A DNA stretch of 64,000 nt from Draconibacterium sp. (GTDB lineage Bacteria; Bacteroidota; Bacteroidia; Bacteroidales; Prolixibacteraceae). The notes beneath the pieces were generated by a model. The model did not search any database. It worked only from the letters and a program-made list of their open reading frames with translations, and had not been told where the DNA came from. This document shows positions 1 through 9,750 of this stretch, in pieces. The stretch's first letter is position 1; every line of letters starts with the position of its first letter. Location: assembly GCA_016705335.1 (NCBI GenBank), contig JADIYN010000008.1:124001-188000 (forward strand). Direction: 5' to 3'. A program made the translations under genes and the position numbers.

Positions 1-1515
1 AATTGAATTTGCCGATGAAAATCCCAACGACAAATGCGGAGGTTACAGCCGCGAAATAAAATATGTTGGTGGTTCTGTATATAATCCAAGTCTTTTTTGG
101 GATTTTGATGGCGTTTATGCAGACTCAATTGATTGGAACCTTCGCCGGGTTTCTTTGGGTGTATTCGCTTCAAATCCTGTTATTTCACTGGTGGTTGAAG
201 AAAATGGTTGCTGGAGCGATACCTCGCGGCTTGAAATTGGAGCAAACCCCGATTTCAAAATGAACACAGTAAAAAGCCGGGGCTGCGATTCGGCAACGAT
301 CCATTTTTCAGGTGAATTAAAAACGCCTGATGATTTGAGCTTTGAATGGGTTTTTGGTGATGGTTCACCAATCAGCAATCTGCAAAACCCAACCCATTTT
401 TATGCCGATACAGGAAAATATAATGTGGAATTACTTATTACAAATAAACTTAGCAATTGTAAAATTGGATATACAATTGACGAAATGGTAAAATATTCCC
501 AACTCCGGTAGTTGATATTGTTGTTGATCCTGATTTTTGCAACGACAAAACAGTTGAAGTTTATTATCTGCAAAATATCGATTCTTCGTTTTGTACATGG
601 AATTTCGGTGGGGCTTCAAAAATTGGCGATGGCAATGACACGATTACAGTTTTGCTTGAAAATCAAATTGCAGCAATTCGTCTTCAGGTTGAGGAATTTG
701 GCTGTAAAAGCGATTGGGCTGAAGCAAGTGCAAAACGCAAACCATTGTTTGACTTTTCCACAGATTTTACAACGGGTTGCCAACCTTTACAAATTCTGGC
801 CAAAGCAACTACTTCCGACGAAAACATTGATTTCAAATGGTTAACTGACTCACTTGTAACCACAGGAATTGAACAAACATTCATCCTGCCCGATGCAGTA
901 AAATATGATTTTTCGGTTTCTGCCTACTCAAATTTAACGGCTTGCAGCGATACACTTTTTAAAAATGATTTAGTTGAAGTTTATCCAAAACCCATGGCTG
1001 AATTCACTGTAGATTTTCCGGTTGCAATAATTGAACATGCCCATTTGCAATTCACAAATCAAACCCCCGAAGTTGAAATATTTTACTGGGATTTTGGCGA
1101 TGGAGTGACTTCTGCAGATGAAAACCCGCAACATTCGTATTTTTAATTGGGTAAATTTCCTGTCAATCTAATTGTTGAATCAGAATTTGGATGTGCCGAT
1201 ACAGGAATGATGGAAATCGAAATCCTGCCTTTTGACATTTACACACCCAATGCATTCCGGCCCGACAGCGAAATTTCTGAAAACCGAGAATTTATGCCTG
1301 TAAGTACAGGTGTAGATCCTCAAAACTTCAATATGAAAATTTTTAACCGCTGGGGTGAAGTGATTTTTGAAACAAACAGTCTGGATAAAAAATGGGATGG
1401 AACGACCAAAAACAACAAACCCGCACCCGTTGGGAACTACATTTGGAAAGCAGATTTTGCCGATATCCAGGGATTTCAGCATTCGATGAAAGGACAAGTT
1501 TTGCTGATACGATAA
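1..1515 (+). CDS. PKD-repeat protein with gliding-motility/T9SS type B C-terminal domain (5' partial, disrupted)
   Basis: Large cell-surface or secreted protein whose start lies outside the window. It reads in from base 2 without a start codon. Repeated PKD-like beta modules are visible, with motifs such as WVFGDGSPISNLQNP and WDFGDGVTSADENPQHSYF. The last ~95 residues (IYTPNAFRPDS ... NRWGEVIFET ... WDGTTKNNKPAPVGNYIW) match the gliding motility-associated C-terminal domain (CHU_C type) used as a type B sorting tail by the type IX secretion system. Two breaks occur: a frameshift near 490-493, where four A should be five (MVKIFPTPVV follows), and an in-frame TAA at 1144-1146 where homologous PKD modules continue. 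Both look like sequence errors, though decay cannot be excluded. The exact function (adhesin or surface filament) is unknown. Confidence 0.8.
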
Positions 1516-1568
1516 AATGAATTTATTTTCTTAATTTGAAACCGGTTTTTAACGTAAAATTTTTCAAA

Positions 1569-2339
1569 ATGAAATCAATTGCACTTTTAGTATTTATACT
1601 TTGGTTTTTTGGAAACAGTGAAAAAGTTGATCGTGTGGAATCAAAAGTTTACAGTTTTTCTAAAGCAAAAATTGAAAAAACAAGTTCGGGAGAAAAAAGG
1701 CAATTCATTGATGGCGAGACAACGCACCTCGAAAATTTCGAAATACATACAACCATGCTTGAACCGGGCAAAGCACCGCATGGCAGCCAGATTCATGCTG
1801 ATTCAGAAGAAATTGTTTTTGTAAAAGATGGCAAAATTGAAGTTACACTCAACAACGAAAAGAAAATTATGGGGCCGGGAAGTGTAATATTAATTATGCC
1901 GGGCGATGAACATGGAATTGAAAACGTCAGCACTTCACGGGCAACCTATTATATTATCAAATACAAATCGAAAATGGCAATGAATGCTGAACGTGGAAAA
2001 ACTGCAGGAGGTTCAATGTTGATTGATTGGGAAAAAATAACATTTCAACCACACGACAGGGGCGGTGTCCGGAAGTTTTTCGACAGAAAATCTGCCATGT
2101 CCGACCGGATTGAAATGCATGCAACAACCCTGAATCCAAACATAAAAAGTCACGAGCCCCACACCCACGCACCTGCTGAAATCGTAATTATGATGGACGG
2201 AACTACCGAAATGGAAATCGACGGAAATACTTATCAGGGCGAAGTTGGAGATATTTATTTTCTGGGTTCAAAAACATCCCATGCCATTCGGAATACAGGA
2301 ACAAAACCATGCACTTATCTGGCTTTTCAGTGGGAATAA
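1569..2339 (+). CDS. Exported double-cupin protein
   Basis: About 256 residues with two cupin barrels. The N-terminus MKSIALLVFILWFFGNSEK looks like a signal peptide, so I chose the ATG at 1569 over an in-frame ATG at 1536, whose extra residues (KPVFNVKFFK) are not signal-like. The first cupin carries PHGSQIHADSEEIVFV and the second KSHEPHTHAPAEIVIM; both keep His/Glu residues typical of a metal site. Cupins of this kind often act on sugar-acid or enol intermediates, but no substrate can be read here. It lies 26 bp upstream of the GH109-like gene on the same strand, so co-transcription and a role in sugar handling are likely (inference). Confidence 0.75.
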   Translation: MKSIALLVFILWFFGNSEKVDRVESKVYSFSKAKIEKTSSGEKRQFIDGETTHLENFEIHTTMLEPGKAPHGSQIHADSEEIVFVKDGKIEVTLNNEKKIMGPGSVILIMPGDEHGIENVSTSRATYYIIKYKSKMAMNAERGKTAGGSMLIDWEKITFQPHDRGGVRKFFDRKSAMSDRIEMHATTLNPNIKSHEPHTHAPAEIVIMMDGTTEMEIDGNTYQGEVGDIYFLGSKTSHAIRNTGTKPCTYLAFQWE

Positions 2340-2365
2340 AAAAACAAATCTTAAAAATTTAAAAT

Positions 2366-3776
2366 ATGTCATCAAACAGAAGAAGTTTCCTGAAACAATC
2401 GCTAATTGGTTCGGGGATAATTGCAACAGGTCTTGCCGGAAATGCATCGGTGATACAGAATTTTTCGATTAAAAGTGCAAGTGAAAAAACTTCAGCACAA
2501 AGTTTTAACATGAGCGGATACGCTGCACCAAAACTCGACAAAGTACGCATTGGTTTTGTTGGAATGGGCAGCCGCGGTCCGGGCGCTGTTGAACGAATGT
2601 CGCATATTGAAGGTGTTGAAATTGCCGCGCTTTGCGACCAGTATGAAGACAGGGTTGAAAAAATACAACAGAAACTGGAGAAAGCCGGAATTCCAAGGGC
2701 AAAAACTTATACAGGCAGCAAAGAAGCCTGGAAAGCAATGTGCGAAAATCCTGATATCGACTTGATTTATATTACCACACCCTGGGAATGGCACACGCCA
2801 ATGGCAGTTTATGCAATGGAAAACGGCAAACATGCAGCAAGCGAAGTTCCTGCCGCAAAAACTATTGATGAATGCTGGCAATTGGTTGAAACTTCAGAAA
2901 AAACCCGCAAACATTGTATGATGCTCGAAAACACATGTTACGATTTTTTTTGAACTGCTCACACTAAATATGGCCCGCGCAGGTTTTTTTGGTGAAATAA
3001 TTCATACTGAAGGTGCTTACATCCATACTTTACTTGATTCAAATTTCGATAAAAATGGTTATGCCGAAATGTGGCGCTTAAAAGAAAATTATCGCAACGG
3101 AAATTTATATCCTACTCACGGTTTGGGGCCGGTAAGTCAGGTAATGAACATCAATCGCGGCGACCAGATGGAATATTTAACAGCCATGTCATCAAACGAT
3201 TTTTTAATGTCGTCAACAGCAAAGCAACTTGCAGAAAAGGACAGCTTTTTTACTGAATTCGCTGATAAAAAGTACCGTGGAAATATGAACACAACCACAA
3301 TCCGCACATATAAAGGCCGAACCATAATGCTTCAACATGACGTCACAAGTCCCCGGGTTTACTCCCGCATCCACCTCGTTAGCGGCACAAAAGGCGTTGC
3401 TATGAAATACCCCGAACCGGGCAGAATTGCAACAAGTCATGAATGGTTGGATGAAACTGAAATGAAGAAACTGGAAGAAAAATATACACCCGAAATTGTT
3501 ACAAAAATTGGTGAAATGGCAAAAAAAGTGGGCGGACACGGAGGAATGGACTTTATGATGGACTGGCGGACAATTGACTGTTTGCGTAACGGACTGCCAC
3601 TTGATCAGGATGTTTACGATGCAGCGTTGTGGAGCGCGATCGCACCACTTAGCGAAAAATCGGTTGCAAACCGTTCAAATTCTGTTGATGTTCCCGATTT
3701 TACACGCGGAGCATGGAAAACAAATGCACCTGTGGAACTTACATTAAAAGGTGGTGGAACTACAGGAGTTAAGTAG
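2366..3776 (+). CDS. GH109-like Gfo/Idh/MocA protein (alpha-N-acetylgalactosaminidase family), frameshifted
   Basis: About 469 residues once a single extra T is removed from the eight-T run at 2944-2951. The N-terminus SSNRRSFLKQSLIGSG is a Tat signal, giving a folded, cofactor-loaded periplasmic protein. A Rossmann fold follows (VRIGFVGMGSRGPGAVERM), then YITTPWEWHTPMAVYAMENG and CMMLENTCYDFFELLTLNMA across the repaired junction, and YPTHGLGPVSQVMNINRGD. This pattern matches family GH109, NAD-dependent glycosidases using a redox-assisted mechanism; alpha-GalNAc cleavage is the founding activity. Members differ in specificity, so the substrate is uncertain. It probably forms an operon with the upstream cupin gene. 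The break is most simply a homopolymer error. Confidence 0.85.
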
Positions 3777-3830
3777 AAAGTTGTCGTTGTTGTCGCGTTG
3801 TCATTGTTTTATGTTGAAGTTGAAGTTGAA
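3777..3830 (+). repeat. Simple GTTGTC / GTTGAAG spacer repeat
   Basis: After the GH109-like stop the spacer reads as short iterations of GTTGTC and GTTGAAG. A related run lies on the opposite strand at about 15105-15200. Low complexity; no coding potential seen. Confidence 0.35.
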
Positions 3831-3907
3831 GCTTTTATTATTCACGGGGCGAATTGTTGTCACCCTATGAATAAATTTTAAATTTCTTCAATTAGCCAAA
3901 TCTTTAA

Positions 3908-3934
3908 CGCAACCTTTCTCAAACAAACTCCGTC
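3908..3934 (+). promoter_or_regulatory. Candidate ECF sigma promoter of the PKD/T9SS gene
   Basis: CGCAAC at 3908-3913, 17 bases, then CGTC (followed by TTA) at 3931-3934, 28 bp before the ATG. The same arrangement precedes the sigma gene at 6182 and the barrel gene at 8008. Assignment to that sigma factor is inference from the shared motif. Confidence 0.4.
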
Positions 3935-3962
3935 TTAGCTTTTGTAACTTAAAACAAAATTT

Positions 3963-6022
3963 ATGAAACTGGTAATTTTACTTGGCATTTTAATAAGCTC
4001 CCTTTCAATAAGCGCACAGGATTCTTACAATTCAGGCGATTGCAAAGCAGATTTTACATTTGCTGTAAACCCTGATATTCAAACGCTTTTACCGGCCACT
4101 GCAATTAATTTTTACGATACTTCGGCTGGAGATATTAAAGATTGGTATTGGGATTTTGGCGATAGTATTACAAGCCGTGATCAAAATCCGATGTTTATTT
4201 TTAACCATCCGATGAGCGGGCCAACTGTAAAAATCAGCCCTTACAAAAAGATTACGCTTACAATTGTTACTGCAGACAGTTGCAAAAGTACGTTTACGCA
4301 AACCATAAACATTATTGACGGAACACTTTCAGAACAAAATCAGAATTGCCAGGCGATTTTTAGTTATTATGAATCGACCCGGGATACTTTGGCCGGAAGT
4401 GCTACTTTCGCTTTTAACAACTATTCTGAAGGTGAAAATCTAAGCTATTTCTGGCAGTTTGGAAATGGCATAACAAGTACCGAAAAAGAGCCGATTGTAA
4501 AATTCGATTTTCAACAAAAAGAATATAAGGTTTGCCTTACAGTTACCGGGATTGACAGTTGTATCAGTACTATGTGCGATGCGGTTTATATTGAATCTCC
4601 AATAACCTGGGATTCGGGTTATGTTGATCCGGTTGAACCCATGTGTTTTGTAGGTTTCGGTTACAATATGAAAGATATTCTCATGGGACCGCTACCCTCA
4701 ATGTTGGTTGAATTTAACTATAAATCGAACCCTAAAGCTACCGAATGGAGATGGGATTTTGGTGATGGAACAACAAGCACTGAACCAAATCCTGTACATA
4801 CTTTTATTCAAACAATTCAACCGGATTCGATTTTGGCGATTCAGTTTATTATGTTTATCCCAATCCTTACTAGACTGTTTGCCTGACAGTATTTACAGAA
4901 GATAGTTGCGAGGTTACATATTGCGAATACATCCCTGTTTTTGTTACCGAACCGGAACCTGACACCTTTAAATGCAATGTTTATTATAAATATTACCAGC
5001 CTGATGATATTATGACAATACCAGAGGTGGTCCCAATCCAGTTGGTTGAAGTTTCGGAAGGAGATGTTATTTCGCGTGAATGGGTTTTCGAAGATGGATC
5101 GGTTAACATTGAAAAAGATCCGCTGGTTATGTTCAGCATTTTTCAGCCGGAACATAAAGTTTCTTTAACTGTAATGTTTGCTGACAGCTGTACTGTTACT
5201 TATTACGGTACAGTAATTTTAAATCCTGCAATAATCGATACGGTTATTGTTGATCCTGCGTGTCCGTACATTATCAAAGTTGATGGTGGTTTCCCACCTG
5301 CTGTTTCATCATGTGCAGGTTGGGCTTCGGCATTGGTTTATTTGGGTGAAGAGTTGGTTGAACCTGCATTTATCAGTTGGTCAACCGGCGATTCATTGGC
5401 AACAGTGAGCGGTCTTTGTCCTACACAAACTTATTCAGTAGAGGCAATAATGAACGATGGCTGCGCAGTTTCAACAAAATTTGTTTTGAATGCAGATGGA
5501 ATCATCACTCCCATTTCTGTATATAACTGGTGGTTAAGTGGTGAAACAGAAGAATTGTACGTTCAATCGGATACTGCATTAGGTTTGAAAGTGGAATGGC
5601 GGCTTTGTGACGGGACAATCGTTGAAGCCGATAGTATTCCTTTGGATGCAATAAACTGTGGTGGAAATGAATCAAACATGATTGTTAGGGATTTACAGGG
5701 TAACGTGGTTTATTCTGAAAATATTTCGCTAAAAACAACAGCTACCGGAATCCAAAATCTGAATGTTGGTACAACTGTAAAACTTTGGCCAAACCCTGTA
5801 AATGACAAATTAAATATCAGGTATTCAGGTAAATTTCAACCCGAAATTAATGTTGAGGTTTGCGATGTAATGGGAAAACGGGTTTCCTCTGAAATTTTTC
5901 GCAATATTTCAGACAACCATGAAATCAGTTTGAATACAGAATCGTTAAAAACAGGAATTTATATATGCAGAATATCAGCGGCAGGAAAGATAATTGATTC
6001 ACAAAAATTTAGCCGCAGGTAA
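3963..6022 (+). CDS. Secreted PKD-domain protein with T9SS type A sorting tail (disrupted)
   Basis: About 686 residues after repair. It starts with a signal peptide (MKLVILLGILISSLSISAQ). PKD-like modules follow, with WDFGDSITSRDQNP, WQFGNGITSTEKEP and WDFGDGTTSTEPNPVHTF, and many Cys-containing TVxxDSC strands. The C-terminus (VKLWPNPVNDKLNIRYSG ... GIYICRISAAGKIIDSQKF) is a type A sorting domain of the type IX secretion system. The frame changes near 4831-4834, where a run of four T needs five (IFGDSVYYVYPNP follows). An in-frame TAG at 4871-4873 then interrupts before TVCLTVFTEDSCEVTYCEY. Likely a cell-surface or released protein of unknown binding role; its upstream region carries the candidate ECF motif shared with the neighbouring sigma operon. 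Confidence 0.8.
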
Positions 6023-6126
6023 AATTTCAGATATTCAAATTACGGATTCTTTTCTTTTTTCATTTGATTTTCCGGTTGAGTTCAAATTTTAAAATATCTC
6101 TTATTCGGTAAAAAATAATATTAGCC

Positions 6127-6152
6127 TGTAACAACTTCGCAACTTGTGCGTC
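6127..6152 (+). promoter_or_regulatory. Candidate autoregulatory ECF promoter
   Basis: TGTAAC at 6127-6132, 16 bases, CGTC (followed by TTA) at 6149-6152, 29 bp before the sigma factor ATG. Matches the elements before 3963 and 8008. ECF factors commonly drive their own operon; here that is inference. Confidence 0.45.
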
Positions 6153-6181
6153 TTATATGTTGAAAAGCGCTCAGAAAACAA

Positions 6182-6667
6182 ATGACAGTAAACGAATATA
6201 ACAAATCGGTTGAACTATTTTCTGACCGGGTTTACCGGTTTATACTGAAGAGTATCAGGGATATTCATAAAGCTGAGGATATTGTGCAGGACAGTTACGA
6301 GAAACTTTGGAAAAATGCCGAAAACGTGAGTTTCGAAAAAGTGAAATCGTATCTGTTTACTACTGCTTATCACACAATGATTGACGTTATCCGCAAAGAA
6401 AAACGTTCATCATACACTGAAGAAACAAAACTGCCGGAACAAAGCCATGAAAACAATTATACCGATTTGGGTGAAATATTAAAGGAAGCAGTTGGCAAAT
6501 TACCCGAAGTACAGCGGATGGTTTTGCTGCTGCGCGATTACGAAGGATATTCGTATGAAGAAATTGGTGAAATGGCAAACCTGAATGAATCACAGGTAAA
6601 AGTGTACATTTACCGTGCAAGGGTATTTTTGAAAAAATATATTGGAAAGTTGGAAGTTGTAGTGTAA
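6182..6667 (+). CDS. ECF-family RNA polymerase sigma factor
   Basis: 161 residues. Region 2 is visible as VYRFILKSIRDIHKAEDIVQ with DSYEKLWKN and SYLFTTAYHTMIDVIRKEKR. Region 4 is LPEVQRMVLLLRDYEGYSYE, then EIGEMANLNESQVKVYIYRAR, a helix-turn-helix for the -35 element. It directs core polymerase to a small set of envelope-related promoters. The next gene (57 bp downstream, same strand) encodes a single-pass membrane protein that could be its anti-sigma factor, and an outer-membrane barrel gene follows. A matching candidate promoter precedes this gene, the barrel gene and the PKD/T9SS gene. The reading frame is intact. The signal sensed is unknown. Confidence 0.9.
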   Translation: MTVNEYNKSVELFSDRVYRFILKSIRDIHKAEDIVQDSYEKLWKNAENVSFEKVKSYLFTTAYHTMIDVIRKEKRSSYTEETKLPEQSHENNYTDLGEILKEAVGKLPEVQRMVLLLRDYEGYSYEEIGEMANLNESQVKVYIYRARVFLKKYIGKLEVVV

Positions 6668-6723
6668 GCAACCTCCCTGCAAACCGGTGGAGAGAGGAAT
6701 GAAAAGAAGAAAGGAATTTAAAA

Positions 6724-7788
6724 ATGAAGATTAACAGAAATAATTACGAATCGTTTTTTGTCGATTATCTTGAGGGTAAACTCGATGAAAAACTTGTAGA
6801 TGATTTTATTGAATTTCTTCAGCAAAATCCCGATTTGAAAGAAGAATTATCACTATTTGAAAATATTTCAATTAGGAACGAGGAAATAACTTTTAATAAA
6901 AAAGAACTTTTGCTGAAAGAAAAATTCGATGTTGAACAAGCTTTTAACGAAGCTGCAATTGCTGTTTTTGAAGAAGAAATTTCGACATCAGAAAAAGCTG
7001 AATTTGATAAATATCTTTCCAAACATCCTGAAAAACAAAAAGAATTTGAACTTTTCAAGCTTACAAAACTTCATCCTGATGAAACAGTTGTTTTCAGTAA
7101 AAAGAATAAACTGTACAAAAAAGAATCAGGCAGAACCATACTTCTTTGGTCGATGAGAGTAGCTGCAGTTTTTATTGTTGCATTGTCAGTTTATATTTAT
7201 ATCGATAAAACTTCAGAAACATTAAAACCTGAAAATCAGATTGCTGTACTTGAAAAGGTTCCTGAGAAAAAACCAAATACAGAGGAAATAAAAGAAGTTC
7301 CGGTTAAAACTGAAAAAAAAGAAGTTGAGCCGGTAATAAAAGGGGAAAAACAAGTAATTAAAAAGGAGAAACCAAAACCGGAACCGGTAAAAAGTTTGCG
7401 CGAAAACTCAAAAGGCAGGCTTGAAAGTGAAGATTTGGCAATGATTCGGATTAACGATGAAATCCCCTCGAAACTTCAAAGTTTAAATCCATCAATATAT
7501 GCAGGAATCACCAAAATTGAATTGGTTCCTGTTAAAATAAACACTCCTGAAAGTATTGAAACTTTTAACGATGAAATTCTTTTAGTTGATATTGTAAAAG
7601 AAAAAACAGGCATTGAGAAGCTGAATTTCGATAAGATTACAAAAGCCGGACTTTCTTTTGTATCCAGCATTTCCAAGGAAAAATTCAATTACGAAACCAA
7701 TTCAGAAGGAAAAATAACGGAAGTAAAATACGATTCCCGGATTCTGGCTTTTTCAATTCCAACAAAAAACGAAATTGACGGGGAATGA
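6724..7788 (+). CDS. Single-pass membrane protein, probable anti-sigma factor
   Basis: 354 residues, not recognised as a named family. The cytoplasmic N-terminal part (about 1-135) is acidic and helical, with two similar blocks (FVDYLEGKLDEKLVDDFIEF and AVFEEEISTSEKAEFDKYLS), resembling the N-terminal helices of Bacteroidota anti-sigma proteins; no HxxxCxxC zinc motif is present. One transmembrane helix (about 138-160, LLWSMRVAAVFIVALSVYIY) follows, then a Lys/Glu/Pro-rich linker (about 165-235) and a periplasmic domain. Its position directly after the ECF gene supports an anti-sigma role. It ends before a strong terminator at 7829-7868. Confidence 0.6.
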   Translation: MKINRNNYESFFVDYLEGKLDEKLVDDFIEFLQQNPDLKEELSLFENISIRNEEITFNKKELLLKEKFDVEQAFNEAAIAVFEEEISTSEKAEFDKYLSKHPEKQKEFELFKLTKLHPDETVVFSKKNKLYKKESGRTILLWSMRVAAVFIVALSVYIYIDKTSETLKPENQIAVLEKVPEKKPNTEEIKEVPVKTEKKEVEPVIKGEKQVIKKEKPKPEPVKSLRENSKGRLESEDLAMIRINDEIPSKLQSLNPSIYAGITKIELVPVKINTPESIETFNDEILLVDIVKEKTGIEKLNFDKITKAGLSFVSSISKEKFNYETNSEGKITEVKYDSRILAFSIPTKNEIDGE

Positions 7789-7828
7789 CAACTGTTTTTT
7801 AAATATAATATATCATACATGAATTTGT

Positions 7829-7868
7829 AAAGACGCATGATTGTTATCTGAAACGATCATGCGTCTTT
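7829..7868 (+). terminator. Rho-independent terminator after the sigma/anti-sigma pair
   Basis: AAAGACGCATGAT at 7829-7841 pairs perfectly with 7856-7868; four further pairs (one wobble) extend the stem to 17 bp around a 6-base loop, and an AT-rich tail follows. Confidence 0.85.
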
Positions 7869-7959
7869 ATTTTATGGCATAATAAACGACTATTTTTAAA
7901 CTATAATTCCTGATAATACGTCCTGTTATATTAAAATTCATGTAATTTATTCCTCCCTC

Positions 7960-7986
7960 TGTAACTTTTCCAAACAGGAGTCCGTC
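7960..7986 (+). promoter_or_regulatory. Candidate ECF promoter of the barrel gene
   Basis: TGTAAC at 7960-7965, 17 bases, CGTC at 7983-7986, 21 bp before the ATG at 8008. The terminator just upstream means this gene needs its own promoter, which strengthens the call. Confidence 0.45.
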
Positions 7987-8007
7987 ACAGGTTCAGAACA
8001 ATTAAAA

Positions 8008-8964
8008 ATGAAAAAAATGAAACGATTGATTACATTGGCATTATGCAGCATAATTGCCGCAAATACATGGGGACAAACCGACTCAACCAATATTCATGTT
8101 GGCAAGAAAAACGTAGTTACAGTTGTTGATGGTGACGACAAGGTGCAGGTAGTTTTAGGTGATAAGGAAAAGGGAAAAGGTATTGAAGTGATTACGGATG
8201 ACTGGGGCGATACAACACATATTAGGGTTGGCCGCAGAACATTTAAAGTGATTGAAGGCAACAACGGCACCTACGTTAAATATGAAAAAGAAGACAAATC
8301 ACACAAATGGCATGGTAGTTTTAATCCGCACTGGGCTGGGTTGGAAATTGGCATGAACAGTTTCCAGAATTCTGACTATTCATTTTATGACGGCACAGAA
8401 TATGAACAGTACGGAGATGTTTTCGAACTCAATCCTGGCAAATCCCTCACATGGAACCTGAATTTTGCCGAATGGGCTTTTAAAAACGAGAAAAAAACTT
8501 TTGGGGTTGTAACCGGCATGGGAATCAGTTTTAACCAATATGCATTCGACTCACCTGTTACAGTCAATAAAGAAGGCGGATATGGAATGATCGTGCCAAA
8601 AGATATTACACTCGCTAATACAAGTGTAAAAAAGTCGAAATTGCATGTTAATTACTTAACAGTGCCACTCATGCTCGAAGTAAAAACCCCGCTAAGAATG
8701 GGAAGTTCGCGACTATATTTTGGAGGTGGTGTAATTGGTGGCCTGTATTTGGGAGCCCACACAAAATACAAATATGACAATGGAAACAAAGAAAAGTACA
8801 AAAGCAACTATCATATTAACCAGTGGAAATACGACATTACCGGACGAATTGGTTTTGGAGACTTTTGTGTATTTGCCAATTACAGTATGACCTCATTATT
8901 TAAAGACACGAAAGGTCCTGAAATCCATCCTTTAATGTTTGGTATTTCGTTCCCGAATATTTAA
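8008..8964 (+). CDS. Outer-membrane beta-barrel protein
   Basis: 318 residues with a signal peptide (MKRLITLALCSIIAANTWGQ). Residues about 25-90 form a polar, valine-rich segment (VGKKNVVTVVDGDDKVQVVL) with no family I recognise. From about 100 on, alternating strands with aromatic ends and Gly-rich turns (SRLYFGGGVIGGLYLGAH, ITGRIGFGDFCVFANYSMTS), ending LMFGISFPNI, fit a small outer-membrane barrel. It is third in a sigma/anti-sigma/barrel group and has its own candidate ECF promoter, so it may be a target or sensor of that system (inference). A GC-rich terminator at 9045-9071 closes it. Confidence 0.75.
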   Translation: MKKMKRLITLALCSIIAANTWGQTDSTNIHVGKKNVVTVVDGDDKVQVVLGDKEKGKGIEVITDDWGDTTHIRVGRRTFKVIEGNNGTYVKYEKEDKSHKWHGSFNPHWAGLEIGMNSFQNSDYSFYDGTEYEQYGDVFELNPGKSLTWNLNFAEWAFKNEKKTFGVVTGMGISFNQYAFDSPVTVNKEGGYGMIVPKDITLANTSVKKSKLHVNYLTVPLMLEVKTPLRMGSSRLYFGGGVIGGLYLGAHTKYKYDNGNKEKYKSNYHINQWKYDITGRIGFGDFCVFANYSMTSLFKDTKGPEIHPLMFGISFPNI

Positions 8965-9044
8965 AGAACAGATTTATAGATTAACAGACCAAAGTATCGA
9001 GACATAAAGCTACAGACATAAGCATTAAGTAAATTAATTGAAAG

Positions 9045-9071
9045 TCCCGGGTTTTGACCCGGGATTTTTTT
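9045..9071 (+). terminator. Rho-independent terminator
   Basis: TCCCGGGT at 9045-9052 pairs perfectly with ACCCGGGA at 9057-9064 around a TTTG loop, followed by seven T. Confidence 0.9.
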
Positions 9072-9121
9072 GCTTTTGCACATAAATTTTTAACTACTTT
9101 TAAATCCGATTATCACAAATT

Positions 9122-9724
9122 ATGAACGGATTTGAAGTTTTTCCCATTGCCAGTTTTCTTGTTCTGGTTTTGCTGATTTCAGGAAAGATTTTTTTATTGA
9201 AAAGGAAAGGAGTTTCAGTAAATCAGGGAGTAACAAACGGAAAAAAATCATTTTTAAATTACTATTACATTTTTTTACTGATTGTTTTGCTATGGCTTTA
9301 TGAAATAGTAAAACCAGTTTTTCAAATTCCATTCTCATTGTTGCCCAATATCATCACAACACATATTTTCAATTCTTTTTTCCTGAAAATTTCAGGTGCG
9401 TTGGTCTTAATACTGGCTTTGGTTTTATTAACTGTTACTCTCATTCATTTTAAAACCTCACTTCGGTTTGGGTTGAATGATAAGCAACTCGGAAAGCTTA
9501 TTACAACAGGTATTTTTTCAATTTCACGCAATCCTTTTTTTCTTTCGATCGACTTGTATTTTCTGGGTATTGCACTTTTATTGCCCAGTGTGTTTTTTAT
9601 CGGTTTTTCAATTTTAGCCGCAATCGGTATTCATTTTTTTATTCTGAAAGAAGAAAAATTTATGCGAAAAGTTTACGGGGCAGAATATGAAAATTACAAA
9701 CAGCAAGTGAGGAGATATTTCTGA
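9122..9724 (+). CDS. Isoprenylcysteine carboxyl methyltransferase-like membrane protein
   Basis: 200 residues with about five hydrophobic helices. The C-terminal half carries hallmarks of the ICMT/PEMT-like integral membrane methyltransferases: LITTGIFSISRNPFFLSIDL (the RxP segment), a hydrophobic helix, then KEEKFMRKVYGAEYENYKQQ VRRYF. These enzymes use S-adenosylmethionine to methylate small lipidic or protein substrates in the membrane; bacterial homologues mostly lack a known substrate. It stands alone, converging 26 bp from the end of aroK. Confidence 0.8.
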   Translation: MNGFEVFPIASFLVLVLLISGKIFLLKRKGVSVNQGVTNGKKSFLNYYYIFLLIVLLWLYEIVKPVFQIPFSLLPNIITTHIFNSFFLKISGALVLILALVLLTVTLIHFKTSLRFGLNDKQLGKLITTGIFSISRNPFFLSIDLYFLGIALLLPSVFFIGFSILAAIGIHFFILKEEKFMRKVYGAEYENYKQQVRRYF

Positions 9725-9750
9725 AACAAAACCCGAAAACGTTTTTTTCT

